Below, in pieces: positions 33,191 to 40,954 of a stretch of 40,954 nt of DNA (position 1 is the stretch's first letter; the number at the start of each line of letters is the position of its first letter). The translations under genes were made by a program, and so were the position numbers. The notes below the pieces were generated by a model. It was given only the letters and a program-made list of their open reading frames with translations, was not told where the DNA came from and did not search any database. This stretch comes from Geobacteraceae bacterium (lineage in GTDB: Bacteria > Desulfobacterota > Desulfuromonadia > Geobacterales > Pseudopelobacteraceae): assembly GCA_013336525.1 (NCBI GenBank), contig JAAXTM010000014.1, forward strand, positions 1-40,954, written 5' to 3'.

Positions 33191-33595
33191 TCAGGCTCTT
33201 GGCTTGACGTTGTTTTTTACCCAGGCGACAATATCTTCTGTAGAGGTTCCGGGTGTAAATACTTCGCAGATACCGGCTGCCTTCAATCCAGGAATGTCGT
33301 CTTCAGGTATAACGCCACCGCCAAAAATCTTGATATCACCGGCCCCTTTTTCATTTAATATCTGCATTACCTTCGGGAGAAGAGTGTTGTGTGCTCCGGA
33401 CAGAATCGACAGTCCTACGCAGTCAACATCCTCCTGGATAGCGGCCGCTACAATCTGCTCGGGTGTTTGGTGCAGGCCGGTATAGATGACCTCAAAACCT
33501 GCGTCGCGAAAAGCGCGGGCAATTATTTTAGCACCACGATCGTGACCATCCAACCCCGGTTTTCCGACAAGTACGCGCAATGTTCTTTCAGCCAT
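33191..33595 (-). CDS. Free-standing cobalamin-binding mutase subunit
   Basis: 134 residues. It is the B12-binding domain of methylmalonyl-CoA-type mutases, encoded alone. The cobalamin ligand motif DxHxxG is DGHDRG with H18, followed by [25 protein letters not shown] and [12 protein letters not shown], all family-typical. Split mutases have this small subunit plus a separate catalytic subunit, which is not in the window, so the partner and exact substrate (methylmalonyl-CoA, isobutyryl-CoA or other) are open. CobO lies 62 bases upstream in the same unit. AGTTT upstream gives no obvious ribosome-binding site beyond GGGGGAA. Confidence 0.93.
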   Translation of the reverse strand: MAERTLRVLVGKPGLDGHDRGAKIIARAFRDAGFEVIYTGLHQTPEQIVAAAIQEDVDCVGLSILSGAHNTLLPKVMQILNEKGAGDIKIFGGGVIPEDDIPGLKAAGICEVFTPGTSTEDIVAWVKNNVKPRA

Positions 33596-33657
33596 GGTAA
33601 ATTCCCCCAGTATTGTATAGTGGTTAAACTAAGCTTGTTTTTATTATTCAATTGCCG

Positions 33658-34185
33658 CTACATCTCAATCCCGGTGCGTGCCGGAACCCCTGCTTTATAA
33701 TAGTGCTTGATCTCAGTCATCTCAGTCACCAGATCCGCCGCATCTATCACCAGCTGGTGAGCGTTGCGCCCGGTTAACACCAGTTCGGTCTTTTCAGGCT
33801 TGCTGCTGATGAGGCCAAGCACCTGCTCAACGTCTATCAAACCATAACCGACGGCGCCGTTTATTTCGTCGCAGATAAAAAGGTCATACAGGCCGGAAGT
33901 CAATAGCTCTTCTGCCCGGGCAAGTGCTTCCTGGGCAATGTGTCGGTCTTCAGTTATATCTTTGGTGTTGACCCACCCCGGTCTTCCTGTCTGAATGATT
34001 GTCATGAGTGGTGCCAGCTTTTCGGCGGCCAGATGTTCGCCGTAGCGGCCACCCCCCTTGATAAACTGAAATACACAGACTTTGAGGCCGCGTCCGACCG
34101 CTCTCAGCGCCAGTCCGAGCGCCGCTGTAGTTTTCCCTTTGCCGTTGCCGGTATAGACCTGGACACAGCCCTGCTCAAGAGACAT
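33658..34185 (-). CDS. cobO: Corrinoid adenosyltransferase CobO/BtuR
   Basis: 175 residues, standard for the CobA/CobO/BtuR type. It adds the 5'-deoxyadenosyl group to cob(I)alamin or cobyrinic acid diamide. The P-loop GNGKGKTTAALG (about 13-24) and FQFIKGGGRYGE, ICDEINGAVGYG and LTGRNAHQLVIDAADLVTEM are diagnostic. It starts 3 bases after the upstream crotonase stop and precedes the mutase B12 subunit. The placement suggests local supply of adenosylcobalamin to that mutase. Confidence 0.95.
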   Translation of the reverse strand: MSLEQGCVQVYTGNGKGKTTAALGLALRAVGRGLKVCVFQFIKGGGRYGEHLAAEKLAPLMTIIQTGRPGWVNTKDITEDRHIAQEALARAEELLTSGLYDLFICDEINGAVGYGLIDVEQVLGLISSKPEKTELVLTGRNAHQLVIDAADLVTEMTEIKHYYKAGVPARTGIEM

Positions 34186-34188
34186 GGA

Positions 34189-34956
34189 TTATTCCCCTTT
34201 AAATTGAGGCGTGCGCTTGTCCAGAAAAGCCTGCATCCCTTCGCGCTGGTCAAAGCTGGAAAAACAGAGTGCAAAGGCATCCCGCTCCAGCATACATGCG
34301 GTTTGCAGGTCGATATCGTAGCCGGCATTGACAACTTCACCGCCGATGCGAATGGCATTCGGGCTGCGGGTACAGATGTGTGCAAGTAGTTCTTCAGCCA
34401 GCGCCAGGGTTTCCCCTTCCGCATGGAGACGGTTTATCAGGCCGATGCGATGGGCCTCTTCGGCATCTATCAGGTTGCCGCTGTAGATCAGCTCTTTTGT
34501 TTTCGATTTGCCGACCAGTCTGGCAAGACGCTGACTGCCGCCGCAAAAGGGAATCAGTCCCGCAGCAATGCCGGGAAAACCAAAGCTGGCCGCCCGTGAT
34601 GCCACGATAAAATCGCAGGCGAGGGCGACCTCCAGTCCCAACCCCGAACATTCCCCCTCAATCGCTGCAATGCAGGGTTTGCCGATTTTTTCGAGGAGGA
34701 ACATAACCTGCTGACCGAAAGCGGACAGCGCTGCCGCATCGCGGGTGGTTGCGCTGTCTTCGATCCGGCAGCAACAGAATCCACTTGCAGGGCCTGCCAG
34801 CAGGACTCCCATGATTTCATTTTTGCTGGACAGAGCATTAGCCTGGTGCCGAATTGACTCCAAAATATCCTTCGCGGAGGCGTTCCGGTTCCCGGGTACA
34901 GTCATTATGGTTATGCCGTTTAACTTCGACTGTATTGTACAATATTTTTCGGGCAC
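34189..34956 (-). CDS. Divergent crotonase-fold protein
   Basis: 255 residues, starting with GTG preceded by AGGGAC. The C-terminal two-thirds is recognisably crotonase (GLGLEVALACDF, GLIPFCGGSQRLARLVGK). One catalytic-type Glu remains (E109) and the second is G129. The usual first oxyanion region AFxxGAD is replaced by GFCCCRIEDS, with three adjacent cysteines, so the active site must differ from ordinary enoyl-CoA hydratase. It is first gene of the unit with cobO, the mutase B12 subunit and another crotonase, driven by the promoter at 35000-35028. Confidence 0.86.
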   Translation of the reverse strand: MPEKYCTIQSKLNGITIMTVPGNRNASAKDILESIRHQANALSSKNEIMGVLLAGPASGFCCCRIEDSATTRDAAALSAFGQQVMFLLEKIGKPCIAAIEGECSGLGLEVALACDFIVASRAASFGFPGIAAGLIPFCGGSQRLARLVGKSKTKELIYSGNLIDAEEAHRIGLINRLHAEGETLALAEELLAHICTRSPNAIRIGGEVVNAGYDIDLQTACMLERDAFALCFSSFDQREGMQAFLDKRTPQFKGE

Positions 34957-34999
34957 AGCTTTGTCCCTGTTTGCATATAGGAATGAAATTTGCGGGGCG

Positions 35000-35028
35000 A
35001 CTATAGCAATTCAGCTGTATACGGTCAA
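35000..35028 (-). promoter_or_regulatory. Sigma-70 promoter for the crotonase-cobO unit
   Basis: On the - strand: TTGACC (35028-35023), 17-base spacer, TATAGT (35005-35000): ten of twelve consensus positions at ideal spacing, about 45 bases upstream of the GTG start. Confidence 0.75.
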
Positions 35029-35062
35029 GGAAAGCTTTGGCAGATTTTATTGACAGTAAAAC

Positions 35063-35091
35063 TTTGCTCAATGCAAATATGGCGCTATACT
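35063..35091 (+). promoter_or_regulatory. Candidate promoter for the glutamate dehydrogenase gene
   Basis: TATACT (35086-35091) is a good -10 box, with a weak TTTGCT (35063-35068) 17 bases before it. A perfect TTGACA lies at 35050-35055, but with no good -10 at normal spacing. It diverges from the minus-strand promoter 22 bases away, so the two could share regulation. Confidence 0.4.
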
Positions 35092-35125
35092 GCAACGATA
35101 TTATCCCATCCAAGGAGAACGGATC

Positions 35126-38104
35126 ATGCACCTGCCTTCGCTTATACGTCGCAGTTCCCAAGCATCCCGAATCGCCGCAGAAGTAAATGCAGTTTGGCTT
35201 CAGCAGCATATGAGCCCCTATTTTTTTCAGGCCATGGCAGACGAAGAGGATGCGTTATCGCTGCTGGCCAGGGAGATGGGCTGCTTACGGCATAACCGGC
35301 ATCTTATTCTGGCCGATCAGGAAAAACGGCTGGTGGTCGCATGTGTCAATCGTCCCGGTTCGCTATACGGGATGTTGCGTCGTGTCGGTGAACGTGAGAT
35401 TTCCTATGCCATGTTTTCCCACTCCAATGCCGATATGCCGGGTCTGAACAATGAGCTTGAAATTCAGCGGTTTGAGTTTGACCTCCGCCAGAACCATGAG
35501 ATAGATCTTAGGCAGAAGGTCGATATCCCGGCGGCGCTGATCCGGAAAGTTCGTGTAGAGTTGCGCACCTCGTTCCCCTCCTTTGAGCTGAAAAAACTGG
35601 ATCGGCTGCTTAAAATCCTTTGGCTGAACAACGAAAATTACATCAGGATGTCGCCACCCACGCGGATTGCATATCTGGTATGGCTGTTTGATCGCGGTAA
35701 CACCTCTGGTGGGCTCTTTCTTGATATCACCCAGGTTGAGCGCGATGGACGAAGCGAGACCCGCGTGCTGTTCGCGGTTGGTAATCCGCCGCAGGGCGAG
35801 TTCCTGCTGCAGTTACTGGAGGTTTTCAATCGCCTGGATGTTGGTATCCGCAGAGCCTACTGCCAGACTATTTCTAATGGTGTTCATCCATATTTCCTGG
35901 GGTCATTTCTGGTTATCAGTCGCCAGGGGGAGGATATCTCACCAGAAAGTCCTCTCGCCGCACGCCTCAAACGGGAACTTTGTACAACGCAGATCCTCTC
36001 TACCTCATCTCTGGCATATCGTCAGTATGTTGTAGAAGGGCTCCTGTCGGGTGAGGATGCTGCACTGGTTAATGCCTTCATCGCATTTTGTCACACCAGT
36101 CTGGCCCACGGGCAGCCGGATCGCTTCGGACTGGAGGATGTCCAAAGTGCGTTTTATGATCACCCGGAAATGGCACAGCTCCTTATTCGACTGTTCAGAT
36201 TGCGCTTCGATCCCGATCTGGATGAACGGGAAAAGCTTTATGCCGCTGCCCTGACTGAGGTGCAGGATGCAGTAGATGGTTACAATACCGGCCACCGCTG
36301 GCTGGATGATATCCGTCGGGCAGTCTATCGCTGTTGTCTGCTGCTGGTCACCTACACACTCAAGACAAACTTTTTCGTTGTCGAGAAACAGGCGCTGGCC
36401 TTCCGGCTTGATCCTGGTTACCTGCGGCTGCTTGGGCAGGAATTCACAGCAGACCTCCCGGAAGCGCTTCCTTTCCGCGTTACCTTTTTCTTCAGCCGTT
36501 TCGGGGGCGGATATCATGTCGGGTTCTCCGATATAGCCCGTGGTGGTTGGCGCACTGTTATCGCCCGCAGTGCCGATGATTACATCACTTCGGCCAATAC
36601 CATCTTCCGTGAAGTATATGTTCTGGCCAATACCCAGCAGCTGAAGAACAAAGATATATACGAAGGGGGGTCCAAGCTGGCGGTAGTTCTGGACGCGTCT
36701 GATATGGAACAGGCCGGGAGTGAAGCTGAAAACTGCCGGCTTTACAAGCTTCAGTACGGCATTGCCAATGCGTTTCTGGATATTTTTATCACCGAAAACG
36801 GGGTGGCCAAAGATCGGCGGGTCGTTGACTATTACGGTGACGACGAGCCGATCGAGATCGGTCCGGACGAGAACATGCATGACGGTATGATTGAAGCTAT
36901 TGCCGCCCTGTCAAAAAAGCGCGGCTATATTCTCGGTGTAGGCATCATGTCCAGCAAGCGTTTCGGCATCAACCACAAGGAATATGGAGTCACTTCTACC
37001 GGTGTGGTTACTTTTGCAGAAATAACCATGGCCGAAGTGCTCGGTGTCGACATGCGCCGCGACCGCTTTTCGCTCAAGATGACCGGCGGTCCTAACGGAG
37101 ATGTTGCCGGCAACTCATTGCGCATCATGCTGGAACGCTGTCCCGGAATGGAGGTCCGCTTGATTCTGGATGGTACGGCTGCGCTGTATGATCCAAGCGG
37201 CATCAGCCATGACGAATTACGTCGTATCGTGCTGGCATGTGATCTGGATGCATTCAATTCAGAATTCCTTGGAGAGGGCGGGTGTCTAGTTTACCGGAGC
37301 GGACGGCGCGTGGAAGGATTGAAGGAGTCGCACCGCAAGGTCACCCGCACCGAAGGAAAGCTTATTGAGGAGTGGCTGGATATCGATGATTTCAACCGTC
37401 TCTACAACAGCCTGGTCTTCACTGTTAAGGCAGATCTTTTTATTCCGGCCGGAGGTCGTCCGGAGACTATTGACGACCAGAACTGGCGGTCGTTCCTTGA
37501 TGAAAACGGTATGCCGTCGTCAGGGGTCATTATAGAGGGTGCCAACTCCTACATAACCCCCGAGGCGCGGATTCATCTGCAAAAGAGCGGCGTAGTGCTG
37601 ATGCGTGATGCCTCCGCCAATAAATGCGGCGTTATTTCGTCATCCTACGAGATTATAGCCAATCTGCTGCTGTCAGAACGTGAATTTTTGGAGGAGAAGG
37701 AACGCTATGCCGGTGATGTACTGGCGATTCTGGAAAAAAGGGCCGCCGATGAGGCCAGACTGATCCTGCGGCGGCGAGTGGAATCCTGCGGAACCCAGCT
37801 CTATAGTGAAATATCCGAAACCATAAGCCAGAACATCAACAGTCTTTATACACGACTGTTTGAGTTTTTCTCGTCCCGTCCGGAACTCTGTCTCCAGTCT
37901 CCTTTCCGTCAAGCTGTCCTCAGTCATCTGCCGCGCATGCTGCAGGAATCAACAACATACCGGCAGCGGATCAAAAAAATGCCGCAAAAATATCTCTGTG
38001 CGATTCTGGCGGCTGAGATCGGTTCCTCACTCGTCTACAGCGGCAACCGTGATGCAGATTTTGAAGACATGATCAGGCGACATCTGGCGCGTGTTCTGCT
38101 GTGA
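35126..38104 (+). CDS. NAD-dependent glutamate dehydrogenase, ~1000-aa type
   Basis: 992 residues. It oxidatively deaminates glutamate to 2-oxoglutarate and ammonium, with NAD. The N-terminal half is the regulatory region of large NAD-glutamate dehydrogenases. The catalytic core runs from about 460: FSDIARGGWRTVIAR, NKDIYEGGSKLAVVLD, KEYGVTSTGVVTFAE, the dinucleotide-binding TGGPNGDVAGNS, and LFIPAGGRPETI and VIIEGANSYITPEAR. The size lies between the yeast Gdh2 form and the 1600-aa bacterial form. AAGGAGAAC lies eight bases before the ATG. It stands as a single gene, divergent from the crotonase-cobO unit; no terminator is obvious after it. Confidence 0.92.
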   Translation: MHLPSLIRRSSQASRIAAEVNAVWLQQHMSPYFFQAMADEEDALSLLAREMGCLRHNRHLILADQEKRLVVACVNRPGSLYGMLRRVGEREISYAMFSHSNADMPGLNNELEIQRFEFDLRQNHEIDLRQKVDIPAALIRKVRVELRTSFPSFELKKLDRLLKILWLNNENYIRMSPPTRIAYLVWLFDRGNTSGGLFLDITQVERDGRSETRVLFAVGNPPQGEFLLQLLEVFNRLDVGIRRAYCQTISNGVHPYFLGSFLVISRQGEDISPESPLAARLKRELCTTQILSTSSLAYRQYVVEGLLSGEDAALVNAFIAFCHTSLAHGQPDRFGLEDVQSAFYDHPEMAQLLIRLFRLRFDPDLDEREKLYAAALTEVQDAVDGYNTGHRWLDDIRRAVYRCCLLLVTYTLKTNFFVVEKQALAFRLDPGYLRLLGQEFTADLPEALPFRVTFFFSRFGGGYHVGFSDIARGGWRTVIARSADDYITSANTIFREVYVLANTQQLKNKDIYEGGSKLAVVLDASDMEQAGSEAENCRLYKLQYGIANAFLDIFITENGVAKDRRVVDYYGDDEPIEIGPDENMHDGMIEAIAALSKKRGYILGVGIMSSKRFGINHKEYGVTSTGVVTFAEITMAEVLGVDMRRDRFSLKMTGGPNGDVAGNSLRIMLERCPGMEVRLILDGTAALYDPSGISHDELRRIVLACDLDAFNSEFLGEGGCLVYRSGRRVEGLKESHRKVTRTEGKLIEEWLDIDDFNRLYNSLVFTVKADLFIPAGGRPETIDDQNWRSFLDENGMPSSGVIIEGANSYITPEARIHLQKSGVVLMRDASANKCGVISSSYEIIANLLLSEREFLEEKERYAGDVLAILEKRAADEARLILRRRVESCGTQLYSEISETISQNINSLYTRLFEFFSSRPELCLQSPFRQAVLSHLPRMLQESTTYRQRIKKMPQKYLCAILAAEIGSSLVYSGNRDADFEDMIRRHLARVLL

Positions 38105-38219
38105 ACGTGAACGTTGCAAAATATATTGAGAACAGCTACTTTCATTAAAAACATGCTTTTATAAGTGGGTATCTCTGTGATATATACAGAAACTAATATG
38201 AAAATTACGGAGAACAGCT

Positions 38220-38936
38220 TTGAGTGACAACGAGAATGTAACTACTACTGTTTTATTGATCTGCCGTGAAGGGGAAAGCCGTAGGGTGTATCAAGCCGGA
38301 CTCGAATCTGCCGGAGTGCTGCTGGTTTGTGTGCAGGGCCTGATGGATTTTTTTCGCCGGGGCGTGTACTGCCCGCTAAACGGAATCCTGGTTGATATGC
38401 CCACTTATATGCGCAGTTCAGAAGATGAAAAACGCTTGATGACTGAGCTGGTTGTTCTTTTTCCGGCTCTGCGACTCAAATGCAACGAATCCACCGGTGA
38501 GATCCGCACCCTCCCTTTTGGGACAGTATATCCTGGAAATACTGCACCGGCAGTTTTCGTACAAAAATATTGTACAACTGTTGCTCCACGCAAAATCAGA
38601 ACAGGCGAGCGACATCAGATGAATTTGCCTGCACTGCTGAGCAAACCACTTCCAGGCGGGAACATCCCCGATACGAAAACCGTGACGGCAAATATATCTA
38701 ACGGGGGTTGCTTTTTGGTCGGGTTCGAACCATGGCTAGTCGGTGACCGGGGCTGGCTGACCTTCCCGGAGTTGAACGATAACACGCCTATTCAGGTGGA
38801 AGTATGCTCTGTTTTACCATGGGGTGAATCGCGCTCCTTACCCGGCATGGGGTTCAGATTCATAGATCTTACGCCGCTACAGAAAGCCGAGCTGAAACGT
38901 CTCTGCGGGCAAAGCTATATGCAGGATGACGAATAG
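38220..38936 (+). CDS. PilZ-domain cyclic-di-GMP receptor
   Basis: 238 residues beginning with TTG (no ATG or GTG is available in frame near the GGAGAAC ribosome-binding site). An N-terminal domain (about 1-115) of YcgR-N-like alpha/beta character is followed by PilZ (about 120-230). The PilZ ligand motif RxxxR is RTGER near residue 129 and the (D/N)xSxxG motif is NISNGG near 160. It should bind cyclic-di-GMP and alter motility or surface behaviour. It heads the signalling cluster that continues with an N-domain protein, HDOD and a histidine kinase. Confidence 0.9.
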   Translation: MSDNENVTTTVLLICREGESRRVYQAGLESAGVLLVCVQGLMDFFRRGVYCPLNGILVDMPTYMRSSEDEKRLMTELVVLFPALRLKCNESTGEIRTLPFGTVYPGNTAPAVFVQKYCTTVAPRKIRTGERHQMNLPALLSKPLPGGNIPDTKTVTANISNGGCFLVGFEPWLVGDRGWLTFPELNDNTPIQVEVCSVLPWGESRSLPGMGFRFIDLTPLQKAELKRLCGQSYMQDDE

Positions 38937-39036
38937 AATTACATGAGATTATAAACGTGCCGTTTTGCCGGAACAGTTTGCTGATGGAACGGGACTATTT
39001 TTTTGTAACGTTTTGTCAAGCTTGCAGGGGGGGGCT

Positions 39037-39372
39037 GTGGGAAAAGTTGCCGTAGAAAACATTGAAACCGGGATGGTTCTGGCGAGTGACGTCCACGATC
39101 GTTCCGGGCGTATGCTTCTGGGGGCCGGAGCTGAGCTTACTCAAAAGCACCTGGTTATTTTCCGTACCTGGGGGGTATTGGAGGCAGATATTGTCGGTCA
39201 TGGGAGCGACGAAACGGCGGATCAGATACCGGTTGATGTTGATCCTCTTGAACTGGCAGCTGCCGAAGAAGCGTTGGCACCTCTTTTCAGGCATACGAAT
39301 CTGAACCATCCTGCTATTGTCGAACTGAAGCGGTTTGCGGCGTTGAGAAAGGTTCAGCATGGCACTGTCTGA
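39037..39372 (+). CDS. Small protein with HD-GYP-type N-terminal domain
   Basis: 111 residues from the GTG at 39037, three bases after a run of eight Gs that acts as ribosome-binding site; an earlier ATG at 38965 has no such site. The core GMVLASDVHDRSGRMLLGAGAELTQKHL...WGVLEADIVG is the small beta-rich domain usually found before HD-GYP or HD domains, here standing alone with a helical tail. It overlaps the following HDOD gene by 14 bases, so the two products are probably partners, like the split halves of one protein. Function is unknown. Confidence 0.78.
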   Translation: MGKVAVENIETGMVLASDVHDRSGRMLLGAGAELTQKHLVIFRTWGVLEADIVGHGSDETADQIPVDVDPLELAAAEEALAPLFRHTNLNHPAIVELKRFAALRKVQHGTV

Positions 39373-40234
39373 TTATCCACCTACCACCATTGACCGGATT
39401 GTAGATGAGACCAGTACGGTCTACTCTCTCCCTCTGTTCTACGAACACCTGAATGAAGCGATCAACCATCCTCGCAGTTCTATTGACGATATCTCCAAAA
39501 TTATCACTGAAGATCAGGGACTCACTGCACGGCTCCTGCGTTTGGCCAATAGTCCCATGTTCGGCTGTTATGCAAAGGTTGATTCCATAACCAAAGCGGT
39601 CACAATCCTTGGAACCCAGCAACTGCGTGACCTGGCGCTGGCGGCTTCTGTTATGGGTGTGTTCAAGGGGATACCGGAAGACCTGCTGAACATGAGTTCC
39701 TTCTGGCAGCACAGTATCGCCTGCGGCATTATTGCCCGCAGCCTGGCTGTTTACCGGCGCGAGTCCAATGTGGAGCGGCTCTTTGTCGCTGGTATGCTGC
39801 ACGATGTGGGGCAGGTTGTACTGGCCGCAGCCAGGCCCGAGGTTAGCAGAGAACTTCTTGAGGCGCAGAGGGATACCGGCAGACTTTATCTGGTGCTTGA
39901 ACGGGAGCGGCTAGGATTTGATCACGCCGATCTCGGTGGAGCGCTGCTGAAAAAGTGGAAAATACCGGCCAGTATCGGAGAAACGGTAGCTTGTCATCAT
40001 AATCCTGGATCTGCCGAACAGTTCCGCCTCGAAACAGCTTTGATCCATCTCGCAGATATCATGTGTCAGGCCATGGAGTTGGGCCGAGGGGCCGAGGGGG
40101 GGGTGCCGCCACTTGATGAGTCGGCCTGGGATCGGCTGGGTTTGTCTCCCCATATGCTGGGAACTGTTCTTAAGCAGTCGGAAGAACAGATAACGGAAAC
40201 CTTTGCAATTCTCTCGGGAGCAGCTGATGCCTGA
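39359..40234 (+). CDS. HDOD-domain signalling protein
   Basis: 291 residues, almost wholly one HDOD domain (about 20-225) plus a C-terminal helical part. Typical segments are [46 protein letters not shown] and the HD-like [12 protein letters not shown], followed by [12 protein letters not shown] and ACHHNP. An HD pair is kept (H and D of MLHDVG), which many HDOD proteins have lost, so hydrolase activity cannot be excluded. It overlaps genes on both sides (14 and 8 bases). Related proteins act in Geobacter and Xanthomonas signalling. A run of eight Gs lies near codon 246. Confidence 0.9.
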   Translation: MALSDYPPTTIDRIVDETSTVYSLPLFYEHLNEAINHPRSSIDDISKIITEDQGLTARLLRLANSPMFGCYAKVDSITKAVTILGTQQLRDLALAASVMGVFKGIPEDLLNMSSFWQHSIACGIIARSLAVYRRESNVERLFVAGMLHDVGQVVLAAARPEVSRELLEAQRDTGRLYLVLERERLGFDHADLGGALLKKWKIPASIGETVACHHNPGSAEQFRLETALIHLADIMCQAMELGRGAEGGVPPLDESAWDRLGLSPHMLGTVLKQSEEQITETFAILSGAADA

Positions 40235-40954
40235 TCAGAGCATTCCCAGATCACCCGAGTTCCTGCAGGAACGGGTCAGCTACCTGGAAGAATCTAATCA
40301 GCGCTTCATGTTGATTCTGGAGATGCTCGCCTCCAGTAGTGAATACCAGGGTGATCTCAGTCGCGCCAAGGATGCGAAGGGGATTTTTAAAGCAACATCC
40401 AACCAGTTGTGGCGGCTTTTTAACTTCTCCTCCATGGGCTTTCTGGACAGTCAGCCTGACGGCAGTTTTGAGCTGCTGTTGACAGATCCTGCTGAAGAAC
40501 ACGATAATCTGCAGGATCTGGTTGAGGCGCGCATGATGGATGGTACTTTTGCGTGGGCTCTCAACCGTAACCAGGCAGTCCTTGCCCATACGGAGACCGG
40601 AGAAACCCTTCTGTTGCAGGTGGTGGCCACACAGTCCCAGGTTCGCGGGATGTTTGTCGGCACGTTGCCTGGCAACTCGGTTGCATTGGATGCTCCTTCG
40701 CTGAACGCCCTTTCGATAGTGCTGTATACATGCGCGTATGCTTTGGAGAGCACCGTTTTATACGGCATGCTGAATGACCACACCCAGCATCTTGAAGAAC
40801 GTGTGCAGATGAGGACCCGTGATCTGGAAGAGGCCCGTCATCTGGCGGAGGCGGCCAGTCTCGCCAAGAGCGATTTCCTGGCCAATATGAGTCATGAAAT
40901 CCGTACCCCGATGAACGGGGTGATGGGAATGACGGAGTTAATGCTGCAGGGTGG
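40227..40954 (+). CDS. Histidine kinase, probably hybrid, truncated by window end
   Basis: The first 242 residues are present. A coiled segment (about 8-35) precedes a GAF-like region (about 50-175), a second coiled coil ([24 protein letters not shown]) and the HisKA dimerisation box with the phosphoacceptor H223 in [15 protein letters not shown]. That box wording is typical of hybrid kinases with receiver domains, so the missing part probably includes an ATPase and one or more receivers. It starts inside the HDOD gene (8-base overlap) and has no transmembrane segment in the visible part, so it is a cytosolic sensor. Confidence 0.9.
   Translation, partial: MPDQSIPRSPEFLQERVSYLEESNQRFMLILEMLASSSEYQGDLSRAKDAKGIFKATSNQLWRLFNFSSMGFLDSQPDGSFELLLTDPAEEHDNLQDLVEARMMDGTFAWALNRNQAVLAHTETGETLLLQVVATQSQVRGMFVGTLPGNSVALDAPSLNALSIVLYTCAYALESTVLYGMLNDHTQHLEERVQMRTRDLEEARHLAEAASLAKSDFLANMSHEIRTPMNGVMGMTELMLQG

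Noticed and set aside
36005..36880. A 291-codon open frame on the minus strand inside the glutamate dehydrogenase gene
   Set aside because: It lies wholly antisense to a gene with clear family motifs, has no ribosome-binding site and its translation resembles no known fold.
1..40954. CRISPR arrays, tRNAs, insertion sequences or prophage
   Set aside because: No regularly spaced repeats, cloverleaf folds, transposase motifs or phage genes were seen in reading the window.

Overview
The window looks like chromosomal DNA from a Geobacter-type bacterium (Desulfuromonadia/Geobacterales). The clues are an octaheme periplasmic cytochrome next to a cytochrome-tailed bd-like membrane complex, several c-di-GMP/HDOD/PilZ signalling proteins, a cobalamin-riboswitch-controlled cobalt transporter, and B12-dependent mutase accessory genes. 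No phage, IS element, CRISPR array or tRNA was recognised. Assignments come from reading motifs by eye; no database search was run.

Layout. 1-77: 3' end of a 5S rRNA and its strong terminator, closing an rRNA operon. 78-3105: an AT-rich spacer, then four small or unrecognised genes (a two-repeat soluble protein, a polytopic membrane protein, a 98-aa secreted protein, a 72-aa membrane protein). 3416-5650: a membrane GGDEF-EAL sensor with a periplasmic solute-binding domain. 5904-10347: a respiratory block of two CydA-like membrane subunits, the first with a three-haem c-type tail, plus a secreted octaheme cytochrome of the tetrathionate-reductase family. 10478-18331: a housekeeping run on the + strand (prmA-rsmE-zinc-ribbon protein, then mutL-miaA-hfq-AI-2E permease-DUF512 radical SAM protein). 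It converges on a 16-bp terminator with a minus-strand operon (lytic transglycosylase, TPR protein, chemoreceptor, CheW).

23086-29935 is minus strand. It holds a small envelope-stress-like pair (DUF948-like, YtxH), then, in transcription order, a CbiM-PDGLE fusion, a cobalamin riboswitch with terminator, cbiM-cbiN-cbiQ-cbiO, hldD and meaB. Stop/start overlaps tie cbiO to cbiQ and hldD to cbiO, so a lipopolysaccharide gene may sit under B12 control. 30160-32315 (+) carries a sirtuin and an EAL-HDOD protein. 32389-34956 (-) is a four-gene unit: crotonase, CobO adenosyltransferase, a free-standing B12-binding mutase subunit and a second crotonase. Both crotonases lack canonical catalytic glutamates. 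It diverges from a 992-aa NAD-glutamate dehydrogenase. The right end is a signalling cluster (PilZ, a small N-domain protein, HDOD, hybrid-type histidine kinase) running out of the window.

Two themes link the genes. One is B12: cobalt uptake, cobalamin adenosylation, the mutase cobalamin subunit and the mutase chaperone GTPase. The other is respiratory electron flow plus its signalling. The best candidate for an under-described system is the bd-like/triheme/octaheme block at 5904-10347.
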